This document shows, piece by piece, positions 17,484-23,859 of a DNA stretch of 64,000 nt (within the stretch, counting starts at the first letter, position 1; each line of letters begins with the position of its first letter). This stretch comes from Aquiflexum sp. TKW24L (GTDB lineage: Bacteria > Bacteroidota > Bacteroidia > Cytophagales > Cyclobacteriaceae): NCBI RefSeq assembly GCF_023502205.1, contig NZ_JAMFLG010000007.1:62001-126000 (forward strand). The letters run 5' to 3'. The translations under genes were made by a program, and so were the position numbers. The notes under the pieces are model-generated. The model was not told where the DNA came from. It ran no database searches and was given only the letters and a program-made list of their open reading frames with translations.

Positions 17484-17927
17484 GGTGATTTTTGGTTAAG
17501 GTGGAGGCTTGGGATTTGGTATAAAAATATAGGGATTAAAAATGAATTTAGGTAACCACGTAACAAAAAATCATAATTCACAAGGTTGAACCCACAGAAA
17601 TGAACCTTGCTCAATAATTAAAAAGCAACTCAATCCAAAATGCCCTGTGCTTCACTACCAAATAATTTAATGTATAAGTATTGGAGTCTGATTGGACATG
17701 GATTGGACATGGATTGGTCAATGGGTAAGGTATCTGTAGCTTGGAGTGTACTATGGTGTAAGTGGGACTTAGGACTGGTATGGCTTTGAGCCTAGGACAC
17801 GATAGTCAAACTGTATATTATGTTTTAATGATCTAAAAATAAATAGGCGTTCTAGTCTTTTGATTAGTCCCAATAAAGGCTTACCGGAAAAAGATATTTT
17901 GATTACGTTACCTTGAAGGTGGAATAA
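17484..17927. other. Gene-free stretch of 444 bp with a short tandem repeat
   Basis: No convincing gene on either strand. The only structure seen is an 11-bp direct repeat, GATTGGACATG, at 17690-17700 and 17701-17711, with a decayed third copy to 17722. The stretch lies upstream of the BASS gene, so it must include that gene's promoter. It also follows the lipid operon, but no obvious terminator was found. Confidence 0.5.
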
Positions 17928-18488
17928 CTACCTGATTCCCTTTTCGGGATACTTTCCTTTGACTGTTCTCCCAAAAACTTTCATTTCCTCGATCTGTTCA
18001 TCCATATTACCATTTGGATAGATGACCGGACCGATGCCTGCTTCTTTCTTTTTGTAGTCAAGGTAACCGATCACAACAGGAACATCTGCACCCAAAGCAA
18101 TATGGTAAAATCCTGATTTCCATTTTGGCGCATAGCTTCGGGTTCCTTCGGGAGTCACCATAATCACAAGTTCTTCTGACACTTTGAGCATGGTGGTCAT
18201 CGCCTCGGTGTAGGTCTGTTTTCTCCCTCCCGGGACCCGTTTTCTATCTATTGCGATTCCACCCAAAACTTTGATCAACCAACCCAAGGGCCCGACCATT
18301 ACTTCTTTCTTAATTGTAAATTTTACCGGGATGTCCATCAAAAAAAATGCAGCCCTAGCGTACAACAAATCCCAATTGCTCGTATGGGGAATGGCTATTA
18401 ACACAGCTTTTTTGACGTTAAGTGGCCAGTTATTATTCAATGACCAGCCACTTACCCAAAAAACGATTTTTGACAAAAACTTCATCAT
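17928..18488 (-). CDS. PlsC-like acyltransferase
   Basis: 186 residues with the acyltransferase motif I HTSNWD (H-x4-D; IAIPHTSNWDLLYA) and motif III PEGTRS. It is shorter than typical 1-acylglycerol-3-phosphate acyltransferases (~240) and begins with a hydrophobic segment that likely docks it to the inner membrane. It would transfer acyl groups to a lysophospholipid or similar alcohol. Its ATG overlaps the patatin stop codon by 4 bp, so it is the last gene of the MBL-patatin-acyltransferase operon. Confidence 0.85.
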   Translation of the reverse strand: MMKFLSKIVFWVSGWSLNNNWPLNVKKAVLIAIPHTSNWDLLYARAAFFLMDIPVKFTIKKEVMVGPLGWLIKVLGGIAIDRKRVPGGRKQTYTEAMTTMLKVSEELVIMVTPEGTRSYAPKWKSGFYHIALGADVPVVIGYLDYKKKEAGIGPVIYPNGNMDEQIEEMKVFGRTVKGKYPEKGIR

Positions 18489-19288
18489 GCCTTTACCTGT
18501 TTTTTCTTTTTCTTACTTAACTCAAGAATACCCTCATTTTCAGAAATAAATTCGATGGTAGTCTGATATCCTGCATCGAAGATTTCTTTTGCCTTTTTGA
18601 TATCAAATACCCCATATCGGGCAAGTCCCGGAGGCTCTATAAAAAAGTCACATTTATTCTTACGACTATAAACATTATAATTCATCGACATGATGACTGT
18701 TCTCTCAATCAGGCTCTTGATATTTTTAATGTTATACTCCACCTGAAGGCAATTACAGTTTACCCCGATGATGGCATCACAAATACCATCCAGCGGTTCC
18801 ACAGGTAAGTTGTTCAATACCCCTCCATCTACATAATGGTTTTTTCCGATTTCGATGGGGTCAAACATCCCGGGAATACAGGAAGAAGCCATGATTGGTT
18901 TAATCAAAGAGCCTTCAGAAAAATAGACAGCCTTGGCTTTTTTCACATCGGTAGCCGTTACAGTCAATGGGATTTTAAGTTTTGAAAAATCATTTTCAGG
19001 AAAATACTTTAAATACAATTCTTCAATTGAATCCATTTTTAAAATCCCTGTCCAGCTTATCGCAGGTCTTAGAAATTTGAAATAATTCGTTTTGACAATG
19101 ATTTCAAAAATTTCATCTGGAGAATTTCCTGCACAATATAATGCTCCTGCAATGGCTCCCGCACTAGTGCCACTCACCCTGTTGGGAAATATATTGTGTT
19201 CGTTGAGTCCCTTTAATACCCCCAAATGGGCAACTCCACGGACTCCGCCGCCCGAAAGGGCAATGCCTATTTTTTTTTCAAAGCTCAT
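18485..19288 (-). CDS. Patatin-like phospholipase (NTE/RssA group)
   Basis: 267 residues. The Ser-Asp dyad of patatins is complete: oxyanion loop GIALSGGGVRGVAHLG near the N-terminus, nucleophile elbow GTSAGAIAGAL, and DGGVLNNLPVEPL. Short members of this group are cytoplasmic or membrane-associated lipid acyl hydrolases. The ATG at 19288 is preferred to a TTG three bases upstream. It overlaps the MBL gene by 11 bp and the acyltransferase by 4 bp, suggesting an acyl-release and reacylation pair. Confidence 0.92.
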   Translation of the reverse strand: MSFEKKIGIALSGGGVRGVAHLGVLKGLNEHNIFPNRVSGTSAGAIAGALYCAGNSPDEIFEIIVKTNYFKFLRPAISWTGILKMDSIEELYLKYFPENDFSKLKIPLTVTATDVKKAKAVYFSEGSLIKPIMASSCIPGMFDPIEIGKNHYVDGGVLNNLPVEPLDGICDAIIGVNCNCLQVEYNIKNIKSLIERTVIMSMNYNVYSRKNKCDFFIEPPGLARYGVFDIKKAKEIFDAGYQTTIEFISENEGILELSKKKKKQVKA

Positions 19289-20123
19289 CAAGAGAGAATT
19301 TTTGATCTAATTTTACGCCTTTTTCTGTCATTTTCACAGTGCAACATTCATGAACGGGGTCATGCTCCAAGAAAAGGATATAATCGTTTTTGGCAGCTTC
19401 CTCCAAAAACAATTTTTTTTCTTCCAATGTCAATAAAGGCCTTGTATCATATCCCATCACATAGGGCAAGGGAATATGGCCCACAGAAGGCAGCAAGTCG
19501 GCCACAAAGACAACAGTCCTGCCTTTGTATTGGATTTTTGGAAGCATCTGCTTGTCTGTGTGGCCATCTGCGGTCATAAAAGAAAATCCTTCAAACAATT
19601 CCTTTTTCTCCAATTCAAGAAATTCCAGCTGTCCGCTTTCTTGCATGGGGAATAGGTTTTCTTTGAGAAAAGAGGCCTTTTCCCGAGCATTGGGGTGTAT
19701 CGCCCAATCCCAATGAGAATCATTTGACCAATACTTCGCATTGGGAAAAGTCATCTCTATACGGTTTGGATCACCGCTATGATAGCTCACTCCTCCTCCA
19801 CAATGATCGAAATGCAAATGGGTCAGGAAATTATCTGTGATGTCAGCAAAGTCAAATCCTGTGGAACGGAGGGATTTCTCCAAGCTGTCATTTCCATGTA
19901 GATAATAGTGGGAGAAAAATTTTGCATCTTGCTTTTCACCGATGCCATTATCAATCAGTACTAGCCTATTTCCCTCCTCTACCAAAAGACAACGCATTGC
20001 CCAAGTACAAAGGTTATTTTCATCTGCCGGATTGGTTTTGGACCAAAGCGACTTTGGAACCACTCCAAACATTGCCCCGCCGTCAAGTTTGAAAAATCCG
20101 GTATTGATGACATGTAATTTCAT
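19278..20123 (-). CDS. MBL-fold metallo-hydrolase
   Basis: 281 residues of the metallo-beta-lactamase superfamily. The zinc site is visible as THLHFDHCGG (HxHxDH), a later Asp/His set (TADGHTDKQ, VADLLPS) and the C-terminal FLEHDPVHECC. The sequence lacks a signal peptide. The lactonase-like subgroup (quorum lactonases, methyl parathion hydrolase relatives) fits best, but the substrate is not identifiable. First gene of the overlapping lipid operon; its upstream boundary is the accA terminator. Confidence 0.88.
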   Translation of the reverse strand: MKLHVINTGFFKLDGGAMFGVVPKSLWSKTNPADENNLCTWAMRCLLVEEGNRLVLIDNGIGEKQDAKFFSHYYLHGNDSLEKSLRSTGFDFADITDNFLTHLHFDHCGGGVSYHSGDPNRIEMTFPNAKYWSNDSHWDWAIHPNAREKASFLKENLFPMQESGQLEFLELEKKELFEGFSFMTADGHTDKQMLPKIQYKGRTVVFVADLLPSVGHIPLPYVMGYDTRPLLTLEEKKLFLEEAAKNDYILFLEHDPVHECCTVKMTEKGVKLDQKFSLDEL

Positions 20124-20138
20124 AGTTTACAGGATATA

Positions 20139-20203
20139 AAAATCCCACAAAAATAAAAGCCATCATCTTTTGGAAGAAAAGCTCATTCTTTTTGTGGGAT
20201 TTT
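20139..20203 (-). terminator. Terminator of accA (15-bp perfect inverted repeat)
   Basis: AAAATCCCACAAAAA and its exact complement at 20139-20153 and 20189-20203 enclose a 35-nt loop. On the minus strand the stem runs into TTTTTATA. It lies between the accA stop and the MBL gene. Confidence 0.75.
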
Positions 20204-20213
20204 AAGGTTAATT

Positions 20214-21161
20214 CTATTCTTCAACGACCCCCATTGAGCAGAATTTTTCAATTCTCTGTTCAATCCGCTCCTCAGGATTTAAATTATCAAGTTCTTTCAA
20301 AGCTTCCAAAATGGTTGCTTTGATGGTTTTTGCCATAGTCTGCATGTCTTTGTGTGCACCACCAAGTGGCTCAGCAATGATACCATCGATCAGACCGTTA
20401 TTTTTCATATCAGGCGCTGTCAGCTTCAAAGCTTCAGCAGCTTGTTCTTTGTAATCCCAACTTCTCCACAGAATTGAAGAACACGACTCAGGTGATATCA
20501 CCGAATACCAAGTATTCTCGAGCATATAAACTTTATCTCCGATCGCAATGCCAAGTGCCCCACCTGAGGCACCTTCGCCAATGATGATACAAATCACGGG
20601 CACTTTGAGCATAAACATTTCTTTCAAGTTTCTTGCTATCGCCTCTCCCTGACCTCTTTCTTCTGCTTCCAAACCTGGAAAAGCACCCGGAGTGTCAATC
20701 AAAGTGATGATAGGCTTTCCAAATTTCTCAGCCATTTTCATTAGTCTGAGGGCTTTTCGGTATCCTTCTGGATTTGCCATACCAAAATTACGTTCTTGCC
20801 GCTGCTTAGTATTGCGGCCTTTTTGTTGACCGATAAACATCACCGTTCGGCCATCAATATCCCCCATACCACCTATCATCGCCTTGTCGTCCTTTACAGT
20901 TCGGTCGCCGTGCAATTCTATAAAGCTGTTTGTAATTTCGTAGATGTAATCCAAAGAATAGGGCCGATCAGCATGACGAGAAAGCTGAACTCGTTGCCAA
21001 CGGGTGAGGTTCTGGAAGGTTTCTTTTTTCAAAGTCTGAATTTTATCTTCCAATGACTGAATATCAGGCGTCAAATTTATATTCCTTCCTTTGGCCAAAT
21101 CCTTCATTTCCTGAAGTTTGGACTCCAAATCAGCAATTGGTTTTTCGAATTCTAATAGCAT
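20214..21161 (-). CDS. accA: Acetyl-CoA carboxylase carboxyltransferase subunit alpha
   Basis: 315 residues. Pairs with AccD to transfer CO2 from biotin to acetyl-CoA, giving malonyl-CoA for fatty-acid synthesis. Diagnostic blocks: [62 protein letters not shown] and [12 protein letters not shown]. The ATG at 21161 ([13 protein letters not shown]) is chosen; an in-frame TTG at 21185 lies inside the promoter box. The next gene downstream is the lipid operon, beyond a terminator. Confidence 0.97.
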   Translation of the reverse strand: MLLEFEKPIADLESKLQEMKDLAKGRNINLTPDIQSLEDKIQTLKKETFQNLTRWQRVQLSRHADRPYSLDYIYEITNSFIELHGDRTVKDDKAMIGGMGDIDGRTVMFIGQQKGRNTKQRQERNFGMANPEGYRKALRLMKMAEKFGKPIITLIDTPGAFPGLEAEERGQGEAIARNLKEMFMLKVPVICIIIGEGASGGALGIAIGDKVYMLENTWYSVISPESCSSILWRSWDYKEQAAEALKLTAPDMKNNGLIDGIIAEPLGGAHKDMQTMAKTIKATILEALKELDNLNPEERIEQRIEKFCSMGVVEE

Positions 21162-21182
21162 AATCGGTTTTTTTGACTTGGG

Positions 21183-21190
21183 CAAAGATA
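21183..21190 (-). promoter_or_regulatory. Probable -10-like box of the accA promoter
   Basis: Minus-strand TATCTTTG matches TAnnTTTG; predicted transcript start about 15 nt before the ATG at 21161. Confidence 0.5.
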
Positions 21191-21305
21191 AAAAGATTAT
21201 TGCGAAGAAAAATTATTTGTATTTGAAGATCATTGTTTGTGGTTTGAGCTAAATATTCGCGTGAACCTAATTGATTTTCTTGAATCTATTTTTACTTTAA
21301 ATACA

Positions 21306-21333
21306 AAAAGCCCCAGATACATCTGAGGCTTTT
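21306..21333 (-). terminator. Hairpin of unit 1 (terminator copy)
   Basis: AAAAGCC-C-CAGA / TCTG-A-GGCTTTT with a TACA loop and a short T run on the minus strand. It is the same element as the tRNA-Asp terminator at 22405-22432. Confidence 0.65.
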
Positions 21334-21334
21334 G

Positions 21335-21425
21335 CGGAATGGACAACCTGTCCCGATAATCGGGAGGACATTAACCCGCGACCTTCCCGATACTCGGGAC
21401 AAGCATTCTATCCTACCGTACTACC
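21335..21425 (-). pseudogene. Degenerate tRNA-Asp-like sequence, unit 1
   Basis: 91 bp. The minus strand keeps GGTAGT, TAGAATGC, GGTCGCGGGTT and the 3' end GTCCATTCCG of the nearby tRNA-Asp. The anticodon arm is replaced by the palindrome TCCCGAGTATCGGGA. A second palindrome interrupts the T stem, and the T loop itself has changed from GGTTCGAGT to GGTTAATGT, unlike units 2 and 3. It is the most decayed copy and cannot fold as a normal tRNA. Confidence 0.75.
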
Positions 21426-21665
21426 TGATATCAGCCCAATAATATATTGCCTACTTTTTTGTCTTTTTATGAAAGATTCTCTTTTGATGGCATCTGATTT
21501 TGTTAGGAACTTTTCTACATATACAAATTCCCAAGGTTGCTTTTTACCTGTATATCCTTTGTGAGGAGAATTATGTTTTTTCAATCTCTCAGCAGGATCA
21601 GAGGTGGATCCAACATAAAATGATCCGTCTGAATATGATTTCAGGATGTAAAGGAAATATTCCAT
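21408..21665 (-). CDS. GIY-YIG domain protein, array copy 1
   Basis: 85 residues: MEYFLYILKSYSDGSFYVGSTSD start region with the GIY-YIG strands (YIL..FYVG), ERLKKHN helix, WEFVYVEKF, AIKRESFIKRQKS. Identical to copy 3. The ATG sits immediately after the hairpin T tail, leaving no normal ribosome-binding site, and the last residues (ISGSTVG) are encoded by the 5' part of the tRNA-like sequence. A longer frame to 21773 would translate the upstream tRNA-like segment and is not credible as the start. Function unknown; a mobile or tRNA-targeting nuclease is an inference. Confidence 0.75.
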   Translation of the reverse strand: MEYFLYILKSYSDGSFYVGSTSDPAERLKKHNSPHKGYTGKKQPWEFVYVEKFLTKSDAIKRESFIKRQKSRQYIIGLISGSTVG

Positions 21666-21672
21666 AAATACA

Positions 21673-21700
21673 AAAAGCCACAGATACATCTGAGGCTTTT
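21673..21700 (-). terminator. Hairpin of unit 2 (terminator copy)
   Basis: Same element as at 22405-22432, with one changed base (GCCACAG in place of GCCCCAG) in the stem. Confidence 0.65.
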
Positions 21701-21701
21701 G

Positions 21702-21792
21702 CGGAATGGACAGCCTGTCCCGAAAATCGGGAGGACTCGAACCCGCGACCTTCCCGATACTCGGGACAAGCATTCTATCCTACCGTACTACC
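21702..21792 (-). pseudogene. Degenerate tRNA-Asp-like sequence, unit 2
   Basis: 91 bp, as in unit 1 but with the T loop intact (CGCGGGTTCGAGTCC) before a palindromic insertion TCCCGATTTTCGGGA that breaks the T stem. The anticodon arm is again a TCCCGA/TCGGGA palindrome without the GTC anticodon in a 7-nt loop. Confidence 0.75.
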
Positions 21793-22030
21793 TGATATCA
21801 GCCCAATAATATTGCTTACTTTTTTGTCTTTTTATGAAAGATTCTCTTTTGATGGCATCTGATTTTGTTAGGAACTTTTCTACATATACAAATTCCCAAG
21901 GATGCTTTTTACCTGTATATCCTTTGTGAGGAGAATTATGTTTTTTCAATCTCTCAGCAGGATCAGAGGTGGATCCAACATAAAATGATCCGTCTGAATA
22001 TGATTTCAGGATGTAAACGAAATATTCCAT
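21788..22030 (-). CDS. GIY-YIG domain protein, array copy 2 (altered C-terminus)
   Basis: 80 residues. It differs from copies 1 and 3 by a few substitutions (FVYIL, KKHPWEF, QKSKQY) and by a 2-bp deletion near 21810 that changes the last residues to YWADIR. The core GIY-YIG motifs are kept. The start abuts the hairpin as in the other copies. Confidence 0.7.
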   Translation of the reverse strand: MEYFVYILKSYSDGSFYVGSTSDPAERLKKHNSPHKGYTGKKHPWEFVYVEKFLTKSDAIKRESFIKRQKSKQYYWADIR

Positions 22031-22037
22031 AAATACA

Positions 22038-22065
22038 AAAAGCCCCAGATACATCTGAGGCTTTT
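22038..22065 (-). terminator. Hairpin of unit 3 (terminator copy)
   Basis: Same hairpin as at 22405-22432, perfect copy. Confidence 0.65.
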
Positions 22066-22066
22066 G

Positions 22067-22157
22067 CGGAATGGACAGCCTGTCCCGAAAATCGGGAGGA
22101 CTCGAACCCGCGACCTTCCCGATACTCGGGACAAGCATTCTATCCTACCGTACTACC
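22067..22157 (-). pseudogene. Degenerate tRNA-Asp-like sequence, unit 3
   Basis: 91 bp, the same structure as unit 2 and the copy nearest the intact tRNAs. The 5' portion (GGTAGTACGGTAGGATAGAATGC) overlaps the last 18 bp of GIY-YIG copy 3. The 3' end still reads GTCCATTCCGC. Confidence 0.75.
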
Positions 22158-22397
22158 TGATATCAGCCCAATAATATATTGCCTACTTTTTTGTCTTTTT
22201 ATGAAAGATTCTCTTTTGATGGCATCTGATTTTGTTAGGAACTTTTCTACATATACAAATTCCCAAGGTTGCTTTTTACCTGTATATCCTTTGTGAGGAG
22301 AATTATGTTTTTTCAATCTCTCAGCAGGATCAGAGGTGGATCCAACATAAAATGATCCGTCTGAATATGATTTCAGGATGTAAAGGAAATATTCCAT
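22140..22397 (-). CDS. GIY-YIG domain protein, array copy 3
   Basis: 85 residues, identical to copy 1. It lies immediately after the terminator of the two genuine tRNA-Asp genes. Expression would need readthrough of that terminator or a promoter within the ORF-free hairpin, and neither is obvious. The C-terminal ISGSTVG again comes from tRNA-derived DNA. Confidence 0.75.
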   Translation of the reverse strand: MEYFLYILKSYSDGSFYVGSTSDPAERLKKHNSPHKGYTGKKQPWEFVYVEKFLTKSDAIKRESFIKRQKSRQYIIGLISGSTVG

Positions 22398-22432
22398 AAA
22401 TACAAAAAGCCCCAGATACATCTGAGGCTTTT
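22398..22432 (-). terminator. Terminator of the tRNA-Asp pair
   Basis: AAAAGCC-C-CAGA / TCTG-A-GGCTTTT stem (22405-22432), TACA loop, minus-strand tail TTTTTGTATTT. It starts 1 bp after the tRNA 3' end. Confidence 0.75.
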
Positions 22433-22433
22433 G

Positions 22434-22507
22434 CGGAATGGACGGGACTCGAACCCGCGACCTCCTGCGTGACAGGCAGGCATTCTAACCAGCTGAACTA
22501 CCACTCC
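22434..22507 (-). tRNA. tRNA-Asp (GTC)
   Basis: 74 nt on the minus strand. Acceptor stem GGAGTGG / CCATTCC with G73, D arm AGTTCAGCTGGTTAGA, anticodon stem CCTGC / GCAGG with loop CTGTCAC (anticodon GTC), T arm GCGGGTTCGAGTCCCGT. CCA is not encoded. It is identical to the second copy. Confidence 0.96.
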
Positions 22508-22533
22508 AAGTTAGATTAAATTAAGAAATTATG

Positions 22534-22607
22534 CGGAATGGACGGGACTCGAACCCGCGACCTCCTGCGTGACAGGCAGGCATTCTAACCAGCTGAACTA
22601 CCACTCC
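22534..22607 (-). tRNA. tRNA-Asp (GTC), second copy
   Basis: Same 74-nt sequence as the other copy, 26 bp upstream in transcription order. Two identical tRNA-Asp genes in tandem, probably one transcript ending at the 22398-22432 terminator. Confidence 0.96.
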
Positions 22608-22746
22608 GTTTATTTACTCCTCGTTTAGAGTGTGGCAAAGGTAATTATTTGAAGCTTTTTTGCAAAAAATGATTTTGGAAATTTGCTCAAGCAATACCTA
22701 TTCGATTCTATTTCAAACATATAAATTTTAAAATAGACATGAATTT

Positions 22747-23763
22747 TTAATTTTTACCCAACTTCACCTGCCAATTCCATGAATCTCTCATCGAATCTTC
22801 CAAAGAAAGCTTGGCTTCCCAACCCAATACTTTATTGATTTTGTCGGTATTGGCCCATACTTTTTCGATATCACCGGATCTTCTTGGACCAATCTCGTAA
22901 TTTAACTTTTGACCTGTTACTTTTTCAAATGCCTGAATGACTTCCAAAACCGTATTGCCATTTCCTGTCCCGACATTGAAGATGTCATAAAAGCTATCTT
23001 TTTGCTCAGAAAGGTATTTTAAAGCTTTTACATGCGCATCTGCCAAATCCATCACATGGATATAATCCCGGACGCAAGTACCATCGGCAGTATCATAATC
23101 ATTGCCGAAAACCGTGATCTTCTCCCTAATTCCTGCGGCCGTTTGGGTGACAAATGGAATCAGGTTGGCAGGAACACCGATAGGCAACTCCCCTATCGCC
23201 GAACTCGGATGCGCTCCTACCGGATTGAAATAACGCAAAGCAACAATTCTAGAACCAACTCCACTTAATATCAAATCCCTCAAAATGTCTTCACAAATCT
23301 TCTTGGTGTTGCCATAGGGACTTTCTGCGTCCTGTCTTGGAGTAGCTTCGGTAACAGGCAAGACTTTTGGTTGTCCATAGACTGTGCATGAGGAGGAGAA
23401 AACGAGGTCCTTGACTTTAAATTTGGACATTAATTCCAAAAGGATGATCAACGAATCAATGTTGTTGGAATAATATTTCATGGGCAATCTTGTGCTCTCT
23501 CCCACTGCTTTGTAAGCGGCAAAGTGGATGACACCGGAAAAATTATTTTCCTGAAAGACTTTTTCCATGCCCGCCTTATCCAAGCAATCGACTTCATAAT
23601 ATTTTACTTCCCTTCCAAGAATCGATTTGATTCCTTCCAAAGCTGACTTTTCTGAGTTAGAAAAATTGTCAACGATGACAGGTTCATAACCCGAATTGAC
23701 AAGTGCAACTGCTGTATGGGAACCGATGTATCCAGCACCGCCTGTGATTAAAATGTTTTTCAT
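22747..23763 (-). CDS. galE: UDP-glucose 4-epimerase
   Basis: 338 residues of the extended SDR family. NAD-binding ITGGAGYIGSHTAVAL at the N-terminus, active-site SSSCTVYG and SPYGNTKKICE (Tyr-x3-Lys), RYFNPVGAHPSSAIGE and TCVRDYIHVMDLADAH. It interconverts UDP-glucose and UDP-galactose for Leloir metabolism and surface glycans. It is monocistronic here, between the tRNA-Asp pair and the large surface proteins. Confidence 0.96.
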   Translation of the reverse strand: MKNILITGGAGYIGSHTAVALVNSGYEPVIVDNFSNSEKSALEGIKSILGREVKYYEVDCLDKAGMEKVFQENNFSGVIHFAAYKAVGESTRLPMKYYSNNIDSLIILLELMSKFKVKDLVFSSSCTVYGQPKVLPVTEATPRQDAESPYGNTKKICEDILRDLILSGVGSRIVALRYFNPVGAHPSSAIGELPIGVPANLIPFVTQTAAGIREKITVFGNDYDTADGTCVRDYIHVMDLADAHVKALKYLSEQKDSFYDIFNVGTGNGNTVLEVIQAFEKVTGQKLNYEIGPRRSGDIEKVWANTDKINKVLGWEAKLSLEDSMRDSWNWQVKLGKN

Positions 23764-23859
23764 GATTGAATTAAAAAGGTATATAAAAATCTTTTGAAGT
23801 GATAAAATTAATTAAACTCGTGATACTGCCAACCAAAAATCTTAAAAGCCTTTCTTATT

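Larger units (their letters stand above)
21299..22397 (-). repeat. Tandem array of three GIY-YIG / tRNA-like units
   Basis: Three head-to-tail units of 367, 365 and 367 bp begin at 21299, 21666 and 22031. In minus-strand order each consists of a hairpin with a T tail, a GIY-YIG ORF and a degenerate tRNA-Asp-like segment. The array lies directly downstream of two intact tRNA-Asp genes, and the last hairpin (22398-22432) is the terminator of those tRNAs. Units 1 and 3 encode identical proteins, so the duplication is recent or being homogenised. Confidence 0.9.

Noticed and set aside
21408-21773. 121-residue GIY-YIG protein beginning MLVPSIGKVAG (and the equivalent 116-residue frame at 21788-22138)
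   Set aside because: The first 36 residues translate tRNA-like and hairpin DNA. The conserved domain starts at the MEYF methionine.
21335-22157. Three extra tRNA-Asp genes
   Set aside because: The anticodon arm is replaced by a palindrome and the T stem is interrupted; no normal cloverleaf can form, so they are listed as degenerate tRNA-like sequences.
21299-22397. CRISPR array
   Set aside because: Units of ~366 bp each contain a coding frame and are repeats throughout; there are no short repeats with unique spacers.
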